The notes: generated by a model not told the origin, from the letters alone. Positions 42,404 through 50,985 are shown, counted from the first letter of the stretch. The stretch is DNA of 64,000 bases from DASPWW01 sp963841715 (GCA_963841715.1 CAWJDP010000001.1:682001-746000), one strand, 5' to 3'. A program made the numbers and translations.

Positions 42404-43462
42404 TTAGCTGCCCGGGTAGTGCTGGTAGAGGACGAGGACCGAGAGGTAGTAGCCGACCACGACCGTGAACAGGACCGCGTCGAGGCGGTCGAGGAGGCCG
42501 CCGTGGGGGCCGAAGGCCCGGCCCGTGTCCTTTACGTCAAGGTCGCGCTTGACCATCGACTCGAACAGGTCGCCGATCGGGGCGACGGCGGCCACGGCGG
42601 CGCCGATCAGCAGCGCCTGGCTCCCCGAGAGCCAGTCCTGGTAGAGGCCGGCGAACCAGAAGCCCATCGTCCCGCCGATGAACCCGATCACGAGCCCCTC
42701 GATCGTCTTGTTCGGGGACAGGTTCGGCGCCAGCGGGCGGCGCCCGAACAGGCGCCCGCCGGCGTACGCGCAGGTGTCGGTCGCGAACGTCCCGACGAGG
42801 ACGTCGATCAGGAGCCCTCCGCCGTGCAGCGGCAGGTCGCGGAGCAGCACCGCATGCGCGAACGGGCCTCCGATCCACGCCAGCCCCAGCACCGTGACCG
42901 CGAACGAGTATGTGACGTTGCGGCGGTCCTCGCGGATGATCGCGAACAGGAACATCAGCGGAAACGCGGCGCCGAAGCACGCCGCCATGATCCGACCGGT
43001 CCCGAAGTGCGCCGCGAGGATCATCGCCGCGACGACCGGGAACGCGACCGAGGCGAACGGGCGCGCCGCCTGCGTCATCCGGAACAGCTCCGCGATCCCG
43101 AGCCAGGCGAGCCCGATCATCGCGAACGTGAACGGAATCCCGCCCGTCTTGACGAGAATCAGCGCGAAGACGATCCAAGGGACGGCGACGACGATCCGCA
43201 TCACGGTCTCGCGCGACGTGCGGCGCGAGCGCGGAGCCTCGAACTCGAGCGGCTCTTCCTGCTCGTCGAGGACGAACGGCGCGACCTCGTCGAACTCGTC
43301 GGTGCCGCGGCTTACCCGGAGCTCCGGCTCCGCGTCGGCGCCCAGATCGCGGCTTGGATCGTCGAGGTCGGCGGAGCGGGGGCGCCGCCGACGCGATGAT
43401 CGCGACGAGCGCGAGGAGCGCGACCCTCCCCGCCGCAGCCGCGGGAACCTTCGAGACGCCAC
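42404..43462 (-). CDS. cdsA: Phosphatidate cytidylyltransferase
   Basis: 352 residues. The last ~260 hold about eight TM helices and the CdsA signature 'MVKRDLDVKDTGRAFGPHGG' with LLDRLDAVLF. It makes CDP-diacylglycerol from CTP and phosphatidic acid. The first ~85 residues are unusual: an Arg/Ser-rich run (SRSSRSSRSSRRRRPRS) then an acidic stretch, both probably disordered and cytosolic. uppS lies 10 nt upstream. The last 3 nt before nfo's stop leave only a 3-nt gap between the convergent genes. Confidence 0.94.
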   Translation of the reverse strand: MASRRFPRLRRGGSRSSRSSRSSRRRRPRSADLDDPSRDLGADAEPELRVSRGTDEFDEVAPFVLDEQEEPLEFEAPRSRRTSRETVMRIVVAVPWIVFALILVKTGGIPFTFAMIGLAWLGIAELFRMTQAARPFASVAFPVVAAMILAAHFGTGRIMAACFGAAFPLMFLFAIIREDRRNVTYSFAVTVLGLAWIGGPFAHAVLLRDLPLHGGGLLIDVLVGTFATDTCAYAGGRLFGRRPLAPNLSPNKTIEGLVIGFIGGTMGFWFAGLYQDWLSGSQALLIGAAVAAVAPIGDLFESMVKRDLDVKDTGRAFGPHGGLLDRLDAVLFTVVVGYYLSVLVLYQHYPGS

Positions 43463-43472
43463 GGCGCGGACC

Positions 43473-44153
43473 CTAGCGCGCCCCGAAGCGGCGCTGTCGG
43501 GACTCGAACTCCCGCAGCGCGGCCTCGAACGCGGCGCGATCGAAGTCAGGCCAGAGCTCGTCCGCGAACACGAGCTCCGAGTACGCGCACTGCCAGAGCA
43601 GGTAGTTCGAGAGCCGCCGCTCGCCGCTCGTGCGTATCAGCAGGTCGGGATCGTGCATGTCCGGCGCGTACAGATGGCGGCGGAACTCGTCCTCATCGCC
43701 GCCCTCGAACCGGGCCGCCGCGTCGACGATCTCGCTGCGCCCGCCGTAGTTGAATGCGACGAAGAGCGTGATTCGCGTGTTCGAGGCCGTCACCTCCTCG
43801 GCCCGGTTCATGCGCTCGACGAGCTTCACGTCGACTCCCTCGCGACGGCCGATGAACCGCATCCGCACACCCTCGTCGTCGAGCTCGGGGGTCTCGCGGT
43901 CGATGCGCTCGCCGAACATCCGCATCAGCCCGTCGACCTCGGCCTGCGGGCGCGCCCAGTTCTCGGTCGAGAACGAGTACACGGTCAGCTCCTCGACCCC
44001 TAGCTCCGCGGCGTCGCGCAGCCGCGCCTTGACGACGTCGGCTCCCGCCTCGTGGCCTTCGATCGGCGGCAGACCCCTGGCCTGGGCCCAGCGGCCGTTG
44101 CCGTCGGTGATGATCGCCACGTAGCGCGCCGGCGACCGAAACGGCTCGGTCAA
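43473..44153 (-). CDS. uppS: Isoprenyl (undecaprenyl) diphosphate synthase
   Basis: 226 residues. The catalytic Asp17 is in 'YVAIITDGNGRWAQARGLP', and the C-terminal IPP-binding region is 'LLIRTSGERRLSNYLLWQCA' then YSELVFADELWPDFD. It builds the cis-polyprenyl carrier lipid for cell-wall synthesis. The TTG start overlaps the frr stop as TTGA, so they are coupled. Chain length cannot be determined from sequence. Confidence 0.95.
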   Translation of the reverse strand: MTEPFRSPARYVAIITDGNGRWAQARGLPPIEGHEAGADVVKARLRDAAELGVEELTVYSFSTENWARPQAEVDGLMRMFGERIDRETPELDDEGVRMRFIGRREGVDVKLVERMNRAEEVTASNTRITLFVAFNYGGRSEIVDAAARFEGGDEDEFRRHLYAPDMHDPDLLIRTSGERRLSNYLLWQCAYSELVFADELWPDFDRAAFEAALREFESRQRRFGAR

Positions 44154-44716
44154 ACCTCGAGGATCTCTTCTTCCTTGCCCTTGAGGAGCGAGTCGATCTC
44201 GGCGATCGCCTCGTCGGTCGCCTTCTGTAGCTCGGTCTCGGCACGATGCTCCTCGTCCGAGCCCGCGTCGCCCTCCTTCTTCAGCTCGCGGAGGTCGTGC
44301 ATGCAGTCGCGGCGGATGTTTCGGACCGCGACCCGGCCCTCCTCGGCGACGCCGTGGACGATCTTCACGAGCTCCCTGCGCCGCTCCTCGGTCAGCTCCG
44401 GGATCTGCAGCCGGATCACGTTGCCGTCGTTGTTCGGGGTCAGGCCGAGGTCGGATTCGAGCAGCGACTTCTCGATCGTCCCGATCGACGACTTGTCGTA
44501 GGGGGTGACGGTGAGCAGGCGGGCGTCGGTCGCGGCGATCTGAGCGATCTGGCGCAGCGGCGTTGCGGTCCCGTAGTAGTCGATCTCGACGCGGTCGAGA
44601 AGGTGCGGAGAGGCCCTCCCCGTGCGGACGGTCGCGAGCTCGTTGCGGCTCGCCGCCACCGACTTCCCCATCCGGTCGCGGGCGTCGTCGAGCAGCTCGT
44701 CGATCAGCTCGATCAT
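44150..44716 (-). CDS. frr: Ribosome recycling factor
   Basis: 188 residues, the usual length. 'GRASPHLLDRVEIDYYGTAT' and 'LTVTPYDKSSIGTIEKSLLE' are standard RRF segments, as is 'NNDGNVIRLQIPELTEERRR'. It splits post-termination ribosomes with EF-G. The ATG at 44716 shares a TGATG overlap with the pyrH stop; the GTG one codon earlier is an alternative. Confidence 0.96.
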   Translation of the reverse strand: MIELIDELLDDARDRMGKSVAASRNELATVRTGRASPHLLDRVEIDYYGTATPLRQIAQIAATDARLLTVTPYDKSSIGTIEKSLLESDLGLTPNNDGNVIRLQIPELTEERRRELVKIVHGVAEEGRVAVRNIRRDCMHDLRELKKEGDAGSDEEHRAETELQKATDEAIAEIDSLLKGKEEEILEV

Positions 44717-45489
44717 CACTTGTCGGCCGTGACCTCCGCGGGCGTTTGTGGCCGGCCGTGAGCGGCGCTGGAGACCAGCGTTCCGACCTTCTCCCCGGAA
44801 ACGATCCTATCTATGTTGCGCTCGTCCCCGACGTTGAAGACGTTGATCGGCAGGTCGTTGTCCATGCACAGCGAGAGCGCGGTCGAGTCCATCACCTTGA
44901 GCCCTCGCTCGATCGCCTCGCGGTGCGTGATCTCGGGCAGGAACTTCGCGTTCGGCTCGGTCGCGGGGTCGGCGTCGTAGACCCCCTCGACCCCGTGCTT
45001 TGCCATCAGCAGCACCTCGGCGCGGATCTCGAGCGCGCGCAGCGCCGCCGCGGTGTCGGTCGTGAAGAACGGGTTCCCGGTCCCGGCCGCGAAGATGATC
45101 GTCCGGCCCTTCTCGAGGTGGCGGATCGCGCGGCGGCGGATGTAGGGCTCGGCGACCTCGGTCACGGAGATCGCCGACAGCACCCGCGTGTGCGAGCCGA
45201 GCTTCTCGAGCGCGTCCTGGAGCGTCAGTGCGTTCAGGACCGTCGCCAGCATCCCCATGTAGTCGGCGGTGGCGCGATCCATGCCGCGCGCGGCGCCGGC
45301 GAGCCCGCGGTAGATGTTCCCGGCGCCGACGACGAGCGCGACCTGGACGCCGCGCTCGGAGGTCTCGCGCACCTGGCGCGCGATCCGCTCGACCTGCGCG
45401 GGATCGGTCCCGTAGTCGAGCTGCCCCATCAGGGCCTCGCCGGACAGCTTCAGCATTATGCGGCGGAAGCCGGGCTCGGCGGCGCTCAT
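44716..45489 (-). CDS. pyrH: Uridylate kinase
   Basis: 257 residues. Amino-acid-kinase fold motifs are present: 'RIMLKLSGEALMG', 'VALVVGAGNIYRGLAGAARG', 'MDRATADYMGMLATVLNALT' and 'FAAGTGNPFFTTDTAAALRA'. It phosphorylates UMP to UDP. It lies 49 nt after tsf and overlaps frr, the conserved rpsB-tsf-pyrH-frr order. Confidence 0.96.
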   Translation of the reverse strand: MSAAEPGFRRIMLKLSGEALMGQLDYGTDPAQVERIARQVRETSERGVQVALVVGAGNIYRGLAGAARGMDRATADYMGMLATVLNALTLQDALEKLGSHTRVLSAISVTEVAEPYIRRRAIRHLEKGRTIIFAAGTGNPFFTTDTAAALRALEIRAEVLLMAKHGVEGVYDADPATEPNAKFLPEITHREAIERGLKVMDSTALSLCMDNDLPINVFNVGDERNIDRIVSGEKVGTLVSSAAHGRPQTPAEVTADK

Positions 45490-45538
45490 GGCGTCAGCGG
45501 CGTGCGACCTCGTCGAGCGCGGGGAGGCCCATCTGCTC

Positions 45539-46150
45539 CTAATCCTCCCCGACCGTGAACTTGGCGAACCGGGCGATGCGGATGTTCTCCCCGGTCTTCG
45601 CCGCGAGCTCGGCGCGCAGCTCCTCGATGGTCTTGCCCTCGTAGCGGTCGCTGTTGATGTGCGGCTGATCGAGCAGCGCGACCTCGCGCTCCCACTTCGA
45701 GAGCTGGCCGTCGACGACCTTGCCGATCACGTCGTCCGGCTTTCCGTCCTCGCGGGCGCGCTCCTCGAGCACGCCGCGCTCGGCCTCGCGCGCATCGTCG
45801 GGGATCTCGTCCGCGGACACGTAACGCGGCGCCGCGCCGGCGATGTGGAGCGCGACCTGGTAGGCGAAGTCCTTGAACTCGTCGGTGCGGCCGACGAAGT
45901 CGGTCTCGCACTGGATCTCGACGAGCGCGCCGACCTTGCCGGTTCCGTGGACATACGAGGCGACGACACCCTCGCCGGTGCCACGACCGGCGCGCTTCGC
46001 CGCTGCGGCCTGGCCCTTGACGCGCAGGAGCTCGATCGCGCGGTCGACGTCGCCGTCGGCCTCGGCCAGCGCGGCCTTGCAGTCCATCATCCCCGCGCCG
46101 GTGCGATCGCGCAGCGACTTGACGTCCGACGCCGAGACGTCGGTGCTCAC
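45539..46150 (-). CDS. tsf: Elongation factor Ts (short form)
   Basis: 203 residues. The N-terminal UBA-like region is 'VKSLRDRTGAGMMDCKAALA', and the core contains 'VALVEIQCETDFVGRTDEFK'-type sequence (here GALVEIQCETDFVGRTDEF). The C-terminus ends directly after a single core subdomain, so it is shorter than the ~270-290 residues of most actinobacteria and closer to the ~200-residue Thermus/cyanobacterial form. It recycles EF-Tu-GDP. The GTG start overlaps the rpsB stop (GTGA). Confidence 0.95.
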   Translation of the reverse strand: MSTDVSASDVKSLRDRTGAGMMDCKAALAEADGDVDRAIELLRVKGQAAAAKRAGRGTGEGVVASYVHGTGKVGALVEIQCETDFVGRTDEFKDFAYQVALHIAGAAPRYVSADEIPDDAREAERGVLEERAREDGKPDDVIGKVVDGQLSKWEREVALLDQPHINSDRYEGKTIEELRAELAAKTGENIRIARFAKFTVGED

Positions 46151-47157
46151 TTCGTCTCCGTCTCCGTCGCGGTCGCGGCCGTCTCGGGAGCGGGCTTCGG
46201 CGGCTGGGCCTGTGAATCCTGGGGCCGCGCCTCCTGTGGCGGCTTCGCCGGGGCCTCGGCGGGGGCGCTCGGCGCGGGCGGCTTGTCGCCCGCGCCCTGC
46301 GGCTTCGCGGTCGCAGCGGCCTTCGCCTCCTGCTCGACCTTCGCAGCCTCCGCCTTCGCGGCCTCCTCGGCCTCGCGGCGCGCCTTCTCCTCGGCCTCGC
46401 GGCGCTGGCGCTCCTCCTCCTCGCGGCGGCGCTTCTCCTCCTGCTCGGCGCGGCGGCGCGCCTCCTCGGCGCGCCACGCGGCGGCGGCCTCTTCGACCGA
46501 CTCCCCGACGGCGCGGATCACGAGCTCGCACGAGCGGATCGCGTCGTCGTTGCCGGGGATCACGTAGTCGACCGGGTCGGGATCGCAGTTCGTGTCGACG
46601 AGGGCGATGATCGGGATCCGCAGCCGCTCGGCCTCGCGCAGGGCGATCGCCTCGGTCTTGAGGTCGATGATGAACACGGCCTGCGGAAGCCGCTTCATGT
46701 CGCGGACACCGCCGAGGTTGTACTCGAGCTTGCGCAGCTCGGCCTCCATCGACATCCGCTCCTTGGTCGGCAGCAGGTCGAGCCTGCCGTCGTTCTCGAG
46801 CTGGGTGAGCTCGTGAAGGCGGTCGATCCGCTTCGAGATCGTCGAGTAGTTGGTCAGCAGTCCGCCGAGCCAACGCTGGTTGACGTACGGCATCCCGGAG
46901 CGGTCGGCCCACTCCTTGATCGCGTCGCGCGCCTGCTTCTTCGTCCCGACGAACAGGATCGTCCCGCCCTTGCGGGCGATGTCGGCGACAACCTCGCACG
47001 CCTCCTCGAGCAGGACCTGCGTCTGGAGCAGGTCGATGATGTGGATCCCGTCGCGCTCGCCGTGGATGAAGCGGCGCATGCGCGGGTTCCATCGCCGCGT
47101 CTGATGGCCGAAGTGAACCCCGGCCTCGAGCAGCTCTCGAATTCCTACCTCTGCCAT
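46147..47157 (-). CDS. rpsB: 30S ribosomal protein S2 with long C-terminal extension
   Basis: 336 residues. Residues 1-~230 are standard S2: 'ELLEAGVHFGHQTRRWNPRM', 'FVGTKKQARDAIKEWADRSG', 'PYVNQRWLGGLLTNYSTISK' and 'VDTNCDPDPVDYVIPGNDDA'. From ~230 a charged Glu/Arg/Lys-rich helix-like run is followed by a ~55-residue Pro/Ala-rich tail, together about 100 residues beyond the normal end. Such tails are probably surface-exposed on the ribosome. A 110-nt leader with a hairpin and a TACAAT -10 box precedes it. Confidence 0.96.
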   Translation of the reverse strand: MAEVGIRELLEAGVHFGHQTRRWNPRMRRFIHGERDGIHIIDLLQTQVLLEEACEVVADIARKGGTILFVGTKKQARDAIKEWADRSGMPYVNQRWLGGLLTNYSTISKRIDRLHELTQLENDGRLDLLPTKERMSMEAELRKLEYNLGGVRDMKRLPQAVFIIDLKTEAIALREAERLRIPIIALVDTNCDPDPVDYVIPGNDDAIRSCELVIRAVGESVEEAAAAWRAEEARRRAEQEEKRRREEEERQRREAEEKARREAEEAAKAEAAKVEQEAKAAATAKPQGAGDKPPAPSAPAEAPAKPPQEARPQDSQAQPPKPAPETAATATETETK

Positions 47158-47208
47158 TGAGGCTCCCTTTGTGTCTGTCGTTGTCTCTCCCGTCGGCGCT
47201 GTGGGGAA

Positions 47209-47224
47209 CCCGGCTCAAGCCGGG
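47209..47224 (-). promoter_or_regulatory. Hairpin in the rpsB 5' leader
   Basis: A 6-bp stem CCCGGC-TTGA-GCCGGG (minus-strand sense) lies ~50 nt before the rpsB ATG. A leader of this kind may serve autoregulation by S2, as known in other bacteria; that is inference here. Confidence 0.4.
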
Positions 47225-47272
47225 CAGGGGCCCCGCGCACTCCGACAGGGGTCGCTTACCGGTCAGCCGAGG

Positions 47273-47278
47273 ATTGTA
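47273..47278 (-). promoter_or_regulatory. -10 box of the rpsB operon
   Basis: TACAAT on the minus strand, giving a leader of about 110 nt. The -35 region is not recognisable. Confidence 0.6.
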
Positions 47279-47315
47279 GGGGGCGGGACCCGAACTGCGG
47301 GAACCGAGGGTGGCG

Positions 47316-47418
47316 AAACGGCGGAAATTGGCGCCTTGTGGGCGCTATGCGACCAAACGGCGCCAAATGGGCGATCCGGCGCCCTCTTCTCGCTATCCGC
47401 TAGCAAAGCGCGAAACGG
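47316..47418 (-). promoter_or_regulatory. Repeated elements upstream of the rpsB promoter
   Basis: The 150-bp gap between the rluD stop and the rpsB -10 box holds three AAACGG copies (47316, 47355, 47413), three GGCGCC palindromes and one longer inverted repeat, TTGGCGCC (47328-47335) / GGCGCCAA (47359-47366). It is locally richer in A/T than the genes. Protein-binding sites are plausible; no known regulator motif is recognised. Confidence 0.35.
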
Positions 47419-47427
47419 GTCGATATC

Positions 47428-48111
47428 TCACCCCTCGCGGGCTGCTACGAGCGCCGTTTCCAAGTCCTCGGGCAGCTCGGAGGCGAAGCGCATCTGCTCG
47501 CCCGTGTGCGGGTGGCGGAAGCCGATCCGGTGGCTGTGGAGGAACTGCCGTTCGAGGCCGTGGCGGCCGGCGTGGCCGTAGCGGGGATCGCCGGCGACCG
47601 GATGGCCGATCGCCGCGAAGTGGGCGCGGATCTGGTGCGTGCGGCCGGTCTCGAGGCGCGCCTCGACGAGCGTGTCGGAGGGGAGCGTCTCGACGACCTC
47701 GAAGTGGGTCCGCGCCTCGCGCGCACCGCGTCCGGAGACCGCCATTCGCTCCGGTGCGCGGTAGTCGCGCCCGACCGGCGCGTCGATCGTGCCCGTCCGC
47801 GACTCGAGCGCGCCCTCGACGAGCGCGAGATAGCGGCGCTCGACCTCCCGCGCCTTGACCTGACGCGCCAGCTCACGGTGCGCGTCCTCGGCCAGGGCGA
47901 CGAGCATCAACCCGGAGGTGTCCTTGTCGAGCCGGTGGACGATCCCTGGGCGCTCGGGGTCACCCCCCGCCGCCATCCCCGCCATCAGGTCAACGAGCGT
48001 GCGGCCTCTGTGGCCCGGCGCCGGATGGACGACGAGCCCCGGCGGCTTGTCGACGACCGCGACCCAGTCGTCGCTGTGGACGATCTCGAGCTCGCGGGCG
48101 CCGTCGGCCAC
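47428..48111 (-). CDS. RluD-family 23S rRNA pseudouridine synthase, without S4 domain
   Basis: 227 residues. The catalytic motif is 'GIVHRLDKDTSGLMLVALAE', with the start 'VAVVDKPPGLVVHPAPGHRG' and 'LETGRTHQIRAHFAAIGHPV'. Typical RluD proteins are ~300 residues with an N-terminal S4 RNA-binding domain. Here the frame begins directly at the catalytic core. It is 7 nt after lspA, the usual neighbour. Which uridines it modifies is unknown. Confidence 0.9.
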   Translation of the reverse strand: MADGARELEIVHSDDWVAVVDKPPGLVVHPAPGHRGRTLVDLMAGMAAGGDPERPGIVHRLDKDTSGLMLVALAEDAHRELARQVKAREVERRYLALVEGALESRTGTIDAPVGRDYRAPERMAVSGRGAREARTHFEVVETLPSDTLVEARLETGRTHQIRAHFAAIGHPVAGDPRYGHAGRHGLERQFLHSHRIGFRHPHTGEQMRFASELPEDLETALVAAREG

Positions 48112-48118
48112 CGGCCGG

Positions 48119-48577
48119 TCAGGGCTCCGAGGAGAACGCCCCGTGGACCACGAACAGCCCCAGGATCCCGGCGATGATCGCGACGTCGGCGACGTTGAAC
48201 GCGGGCCACAGCGGAGGGTCGATGAAGTCGATCACGGCGCCGGCGCGGGCGCGGTCGGCGAGGTTTCCGAGCGCTCCGCCGGCGAGCAGGCCGACCGGGA
48301 CCCAGAGGCCCGCACGCGCGGGGTTGAGCGCGAAGTAGCCGACGATCAAGACCACGACGACGATGGTGATCACGATCACCACGTCGCCGCCCCCACCAAG
48401 GAGCCCGAAGGCGACGCCGCGGTTTCGCACGTCGGCGATGTCGATCCCGAGGATCAGGTTGACACGCTCCCCGACCGCCAGCTGGCTGTCGACGATCGCC
48501 TTGACGATCTGATCGACGAGCACGACCGCGCCGCACAGCGCCAGCGCCCGGCGCCAGCCCTCCACGTCGGGGCTCAA
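48119..48577 (-). CDS. lspA: Signal peptidase II (lipoprotein)
   Basis: 152 residues with four TM helices. The aspartate pair lies in 'GNLADRARAGAVIDFIDPPL' and 'AFNVADVAIIAG', with 'NRGVAFGLLG' before. It removes signal peptides from lipid-modified prolipoproteins. The TTG at 48577 overlaps the yggT stop as TTGA, matching other junctions in this operon; a GTG at 48565 is the alternative. Confidence 0.94.
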   Translation of the reverse strand: MSPDVEGWRRALALCGAVVLVDQIVKAIVDSQLAVGERVNLILGIDIADVRNRGVAFGLLGGGGDVVIVITIVVVVLIVGYFALNPARAGLWVPVGLLAGGALGNLADRARAGAVIDFIDPPLWPAFNVADVAIIAGILGLFVVHGAFSSEP

Positions 48578-48879
48578 CCCTGGATCGCCCCGACGACCAG
48601 GAAGCGGACGACGACGAGCACGATCACGGCGATGATCGGGCTCAGGTCGAGCGCCATCCCCCCTCCGCCGAGCGGCGGCATGATCCTCCGGAACAGGCGC
48701 AGATAGGGGTTGGTCGTGTCGTGGATGAAGTCGACGACCGCACGGAGGTAGACGTTGTACGGGATCCGCGGGATCCACGACAGCAGGATGTTGATGAAGA
48801 TCAGAACTATGTAGACGAGGAACAGCGCGCTGACGTAGTCGGCGATGTCCCCTCGACTGACCGCAACGAGCAGGCTCAC
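48574..48879 (-). CDS. YggT-family membrane protein
   Basis: 101 residues with two TM pairs. 'FLVYIVLIFINILLSWIP' and the conserved 'DTTNPYLRLFRRIMPPLGGG' identify the family. YggT proteins sit with sepF and proC in many Gram-positives and may help division or osmotic tolerance. The GTG start overlaps the proC stop (GTGA). Confidence 0.92.
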   Translation of the reverse strand: MSLLVAVSRGDIADYVSALFLVYIVLIFINILLSWIPRIPYNVYLRAVVDFIHDTTNPYLRLFRRIMPPLGGGGMALDLSPIIAVIVLVVVRFLVVGAIQG

Positions 48880-49640
48880 CTGAACCGCTCCAGGGACGCG
48901 TTGACCGCCTCATGGACCGCCTCGCGCACCGAGCGGCGCTCAAGCGCCTCGAGCCCGGCCTCGGTCGCCCCGCCGGGGGAGGCGACGGCGCTGCGGACGT
49001 GGCCCGGGTCGCGGACCTTGAGCAGCGCTGCGGTCCCGGCGAGCGTGTCGGCGACAAGCTCGCGCGCGAGCTCCGGAGCCAGGCCCTCGGCCACTCCCGC
49101 GGCCGCAAGCGCCTCGGCGAGCAGCGCGACGTAGGCCGGGGACGAGGACATGATCGCCATCGCCGCGTCGACGAGGTCCTCCTCGACCGCTACGACGGCG
49201 CCGAGCTCGCCGAGCAGGGCGAGAAGGCGCTCCTCGACCTCGGCGGTCATGTGCAGGGAGGGCACGTGGCAGAGCAGGCCCTGGCGGACCTCGACCGGCT
49301 GGTTCGGCATCACGCGCAGGATCGGCGTTCCGGGGAGCGCCGCTGCCAAGCGCCGGATCGAGGTCGCGGCGATGACCGAGATCACCGGCTGGCCAGACGG
49401 CATCTCGCCCGCCACTTCGTCGAGCGCGGTCGGCTTGACAGCGAGCACGATCGCGTCCGAATCGGCTGCGGTCTCGGCGATCCGCAGCCGCGTCTCACCG
49501 CCGACCTCCTCGGCGAGCGCCTGGGCGCGGTCCGCGTCGATGTCTGTGAACAGCATCGCGTCGGGCCCGTCCGGGCTCTTCGCCCAGCCGCGCGCCATCG
49601 CACCCGCCATGTTGCCCGCTCCCACGAACCCGATCCGCAT
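48876..49640 (-). CDS. proC: Pyrroline-5-carboxylate reductase
   Basis: 254 residues. The NADPH motif is 'MRIGFVGAGNMAGAMARGWA', and the C-terminal signature is 'LAGTAALLKVRDPGHVRSAV' followed by ASPGGATEAGLEALER. It makes proline from P5C. It sits inside the sepF-yggT cluster, the usual position in actinobacteria and firmicutes. Confidence 0.95.
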   Translation of the reverse strand: MRIGFVGAGNMAGAMARGWAKSPDGPDAMLFTDIDADRAQALAEEVGGETRLRIAETAADSDAIVLAVKPTALDEVAGEMPSGQPVISVIAATSIRRLAAALPGTPILRVMPNQPVEVRQGLLCHVPSLHMTAEVEERLLALLGELGAVVAVEEDLVDAAMAIMSSSPAYVALLAEALAAAGVAEGLAPELARELVADTLAGTAALLKVRDPGHVRSAVASPGGATEAGLEALERRSVREAVHEAVNASLERFR

Positions 49641-49707
49641 CAGTCAACCACCGGCGAAAGCTAATCAGAAGCCGGTTCGCGGCCGGTGCGGCCGCGGCGC
49701 CGGGGCG

Positions 49708-50286
49708 TCAGGACTGGTTGAAGAAGCCCTTCTCCATCAGCCGCGCACGCTCCTCGGCGGAGACCTCGACGTTGCGCGGCGTGAGCAGGAAGGTCTTGTC
49801 GGCGATCTTCTGCATTCCGCCGCCGAGCGCGTACGTCATCCCGGAGGCGAAGTCGATCAGCCGCCGCGAGAGGTCGGCTCCCGACGACTGAAGGTTCATG
49901 ATCACCGGGACCGAGCGCTTGAAGTGGTCGGCAACCTCCTGCGCGTCGTTGAAGCTGTGCGGGCTGACGAGGTGGACCTGGACGTCGGCGCCGCCGTTGC
50001 CGACCGGGCGCAGCACGCGCGCGCCGGTCGCCTGCTGGGCGCCGGTCGGCGCCTCGTCGGCGAAGATGTCGTCGATGTCGTCGGAGCGGCCGCGCCGGCG
50101 CTCGAGCCGCGACGCACCGCGTGACCCACGGGACTCGCGAGCGCGCGGCTCACGCGCGGGCGCGACGTCCTCGTACGGATCGACGTCGTCGAGCTCGTCC
50201 GCCTCGTAGAGCTCGGGCTCGTCGTCGTAGTCCTCGGCAAGGCCGAAGTAGACGAGCGCGCGGTGCCATGTGTCACGAACGGCCAT
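49708..50286 (-). CDS. sepF: Cell division protein SepF
   Basis: 192 residues. The N-terminal amphipathic start 'RDTWHRALVYFGLAEDYDDE' is the membrane anchor. An acidic and Arg-rich linker follows. The C-terminal FtsZ-binding domain has 'HLVSPHSFNDAQEVADHFKR' and 'VPVIMNLQSSGADLSRRLID' then FASGMTYALGG. SepF tethers FtsZ filaments to the membrane; in actinobacteria it replaces FtsA. Downstream of yggS by 46 nt. Confidence 0.95.
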   Translation of the reverse strand: MAVRDTWHRALVYFGLAEDYDDEPELYEADELDDVDPYEDVAPAREPRARESRGSRGASRLERRRGRSDDIDDIFADEAPTGAQQATGARVLRPVGNGGADVQVHLVSPHSFNDAQEVADHFKRSVPVIMNLQSSGADLSRRLIDFASGMTYALGGGMQKIADKTFLLTPRNVEVSAEERARLMEKGFFNQS

Positions 50287-50331
50287 TTCTGCCTCGTTTT
50301 CGCCCCCGAGCGGGGTATTCCTCTCGCCGGA

Positions 50332-50982
50332 TTATGGCAACGCGGGCGCGGGTGCGTACAGGTCCGTGCCCAGACGCACGATCGTCGCCCCTTCCTCGAC
50401 CGCAACCTGCCAGTCCTGGCTCGTGCCCATCGACAGGCGCGGGAGCCCGTGCTCGGCCGCGAGCTCGGCGAGGCGCGCGAAATACGGCCGCGAGGACTCG
50501 GGATCCTGGGTGAACGGCGGCATCGTCATCAGCCCGGCGACAGTCACCGGGCAGCGGTCGATGAACGCCCCGAGCTCGCCCGGAGCAACGCCGGCCTTCT
50601 CGGCCTCCCCGGCGACGTTGACCTCGACCAGGACCTCCGTCGCGGGGGTTCCGTGGCGCTCCAGCTGCGCGAGGACCGAGTCCGTGCACACCGAGTGGAC
50701 CAGGCGCACGAGCGGGAGCACGCTCTTGACCTTTCGGCTCTGGAGATTGCCGATGAAGTCCCAGGTGAACGCCTCCTCGAACCCCACGCGCTTTCGCTCG
50801 AGGTCCTGGAGCCGGTTCTCGCCGACCAGCGTCACGCCCGCCTCGGCGAGGACCCCGACCTCGTCGTCGGGGACGTACTTGATCGCCGCGAGGATCTCGA
50901 CCTCGGGGCCGGCGCGATCGCGCACCCGCGCGAGGTTGTCGCGGATCACCCCGGCGTCGAGGCCGCGAATCAGGCCGGGCAT
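50332..50982 (-). CDS. YggS/PLPBP pyridoxal-phosphate homeostasis protein
   Basis: 216 residues. The PLP-lysine is Lys35 in 'ILAAIKYVPDDEVGVLAEAG'. Other conserved parts are 'VGENRLQDLERKR', 'WDFIGNLQSRKVKSVLPLV' and 'LSMGTSQDWQVAVEEGATIV' then RLGTDLY. It binds PLP without catalysis and balances B6 vitamers. pgeF lies 3 nt upstream. Confidence 0.94.
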   Translation of the reverse strand: MPGLIRGLDAGVIRDNLARVRDRAGPEVEILAAIKYVPDDEVGVLAEAGVTLVGENRLQDLERKRVGFEEAFTWDFIGNLQSRKVKSVLPLVRLVHSVCTDSVLAQLERHGTPATEVLVEVNVAGEAEKAGVAPGELGAFIDRCPVTVAGLMTMPPFTQDPESSRPYFARLAELAAEHGLPRLSMGTSQDWQVAVEEGATIVRLGTDLYAPAPALP

Positions 50983-50985
50983 CGC

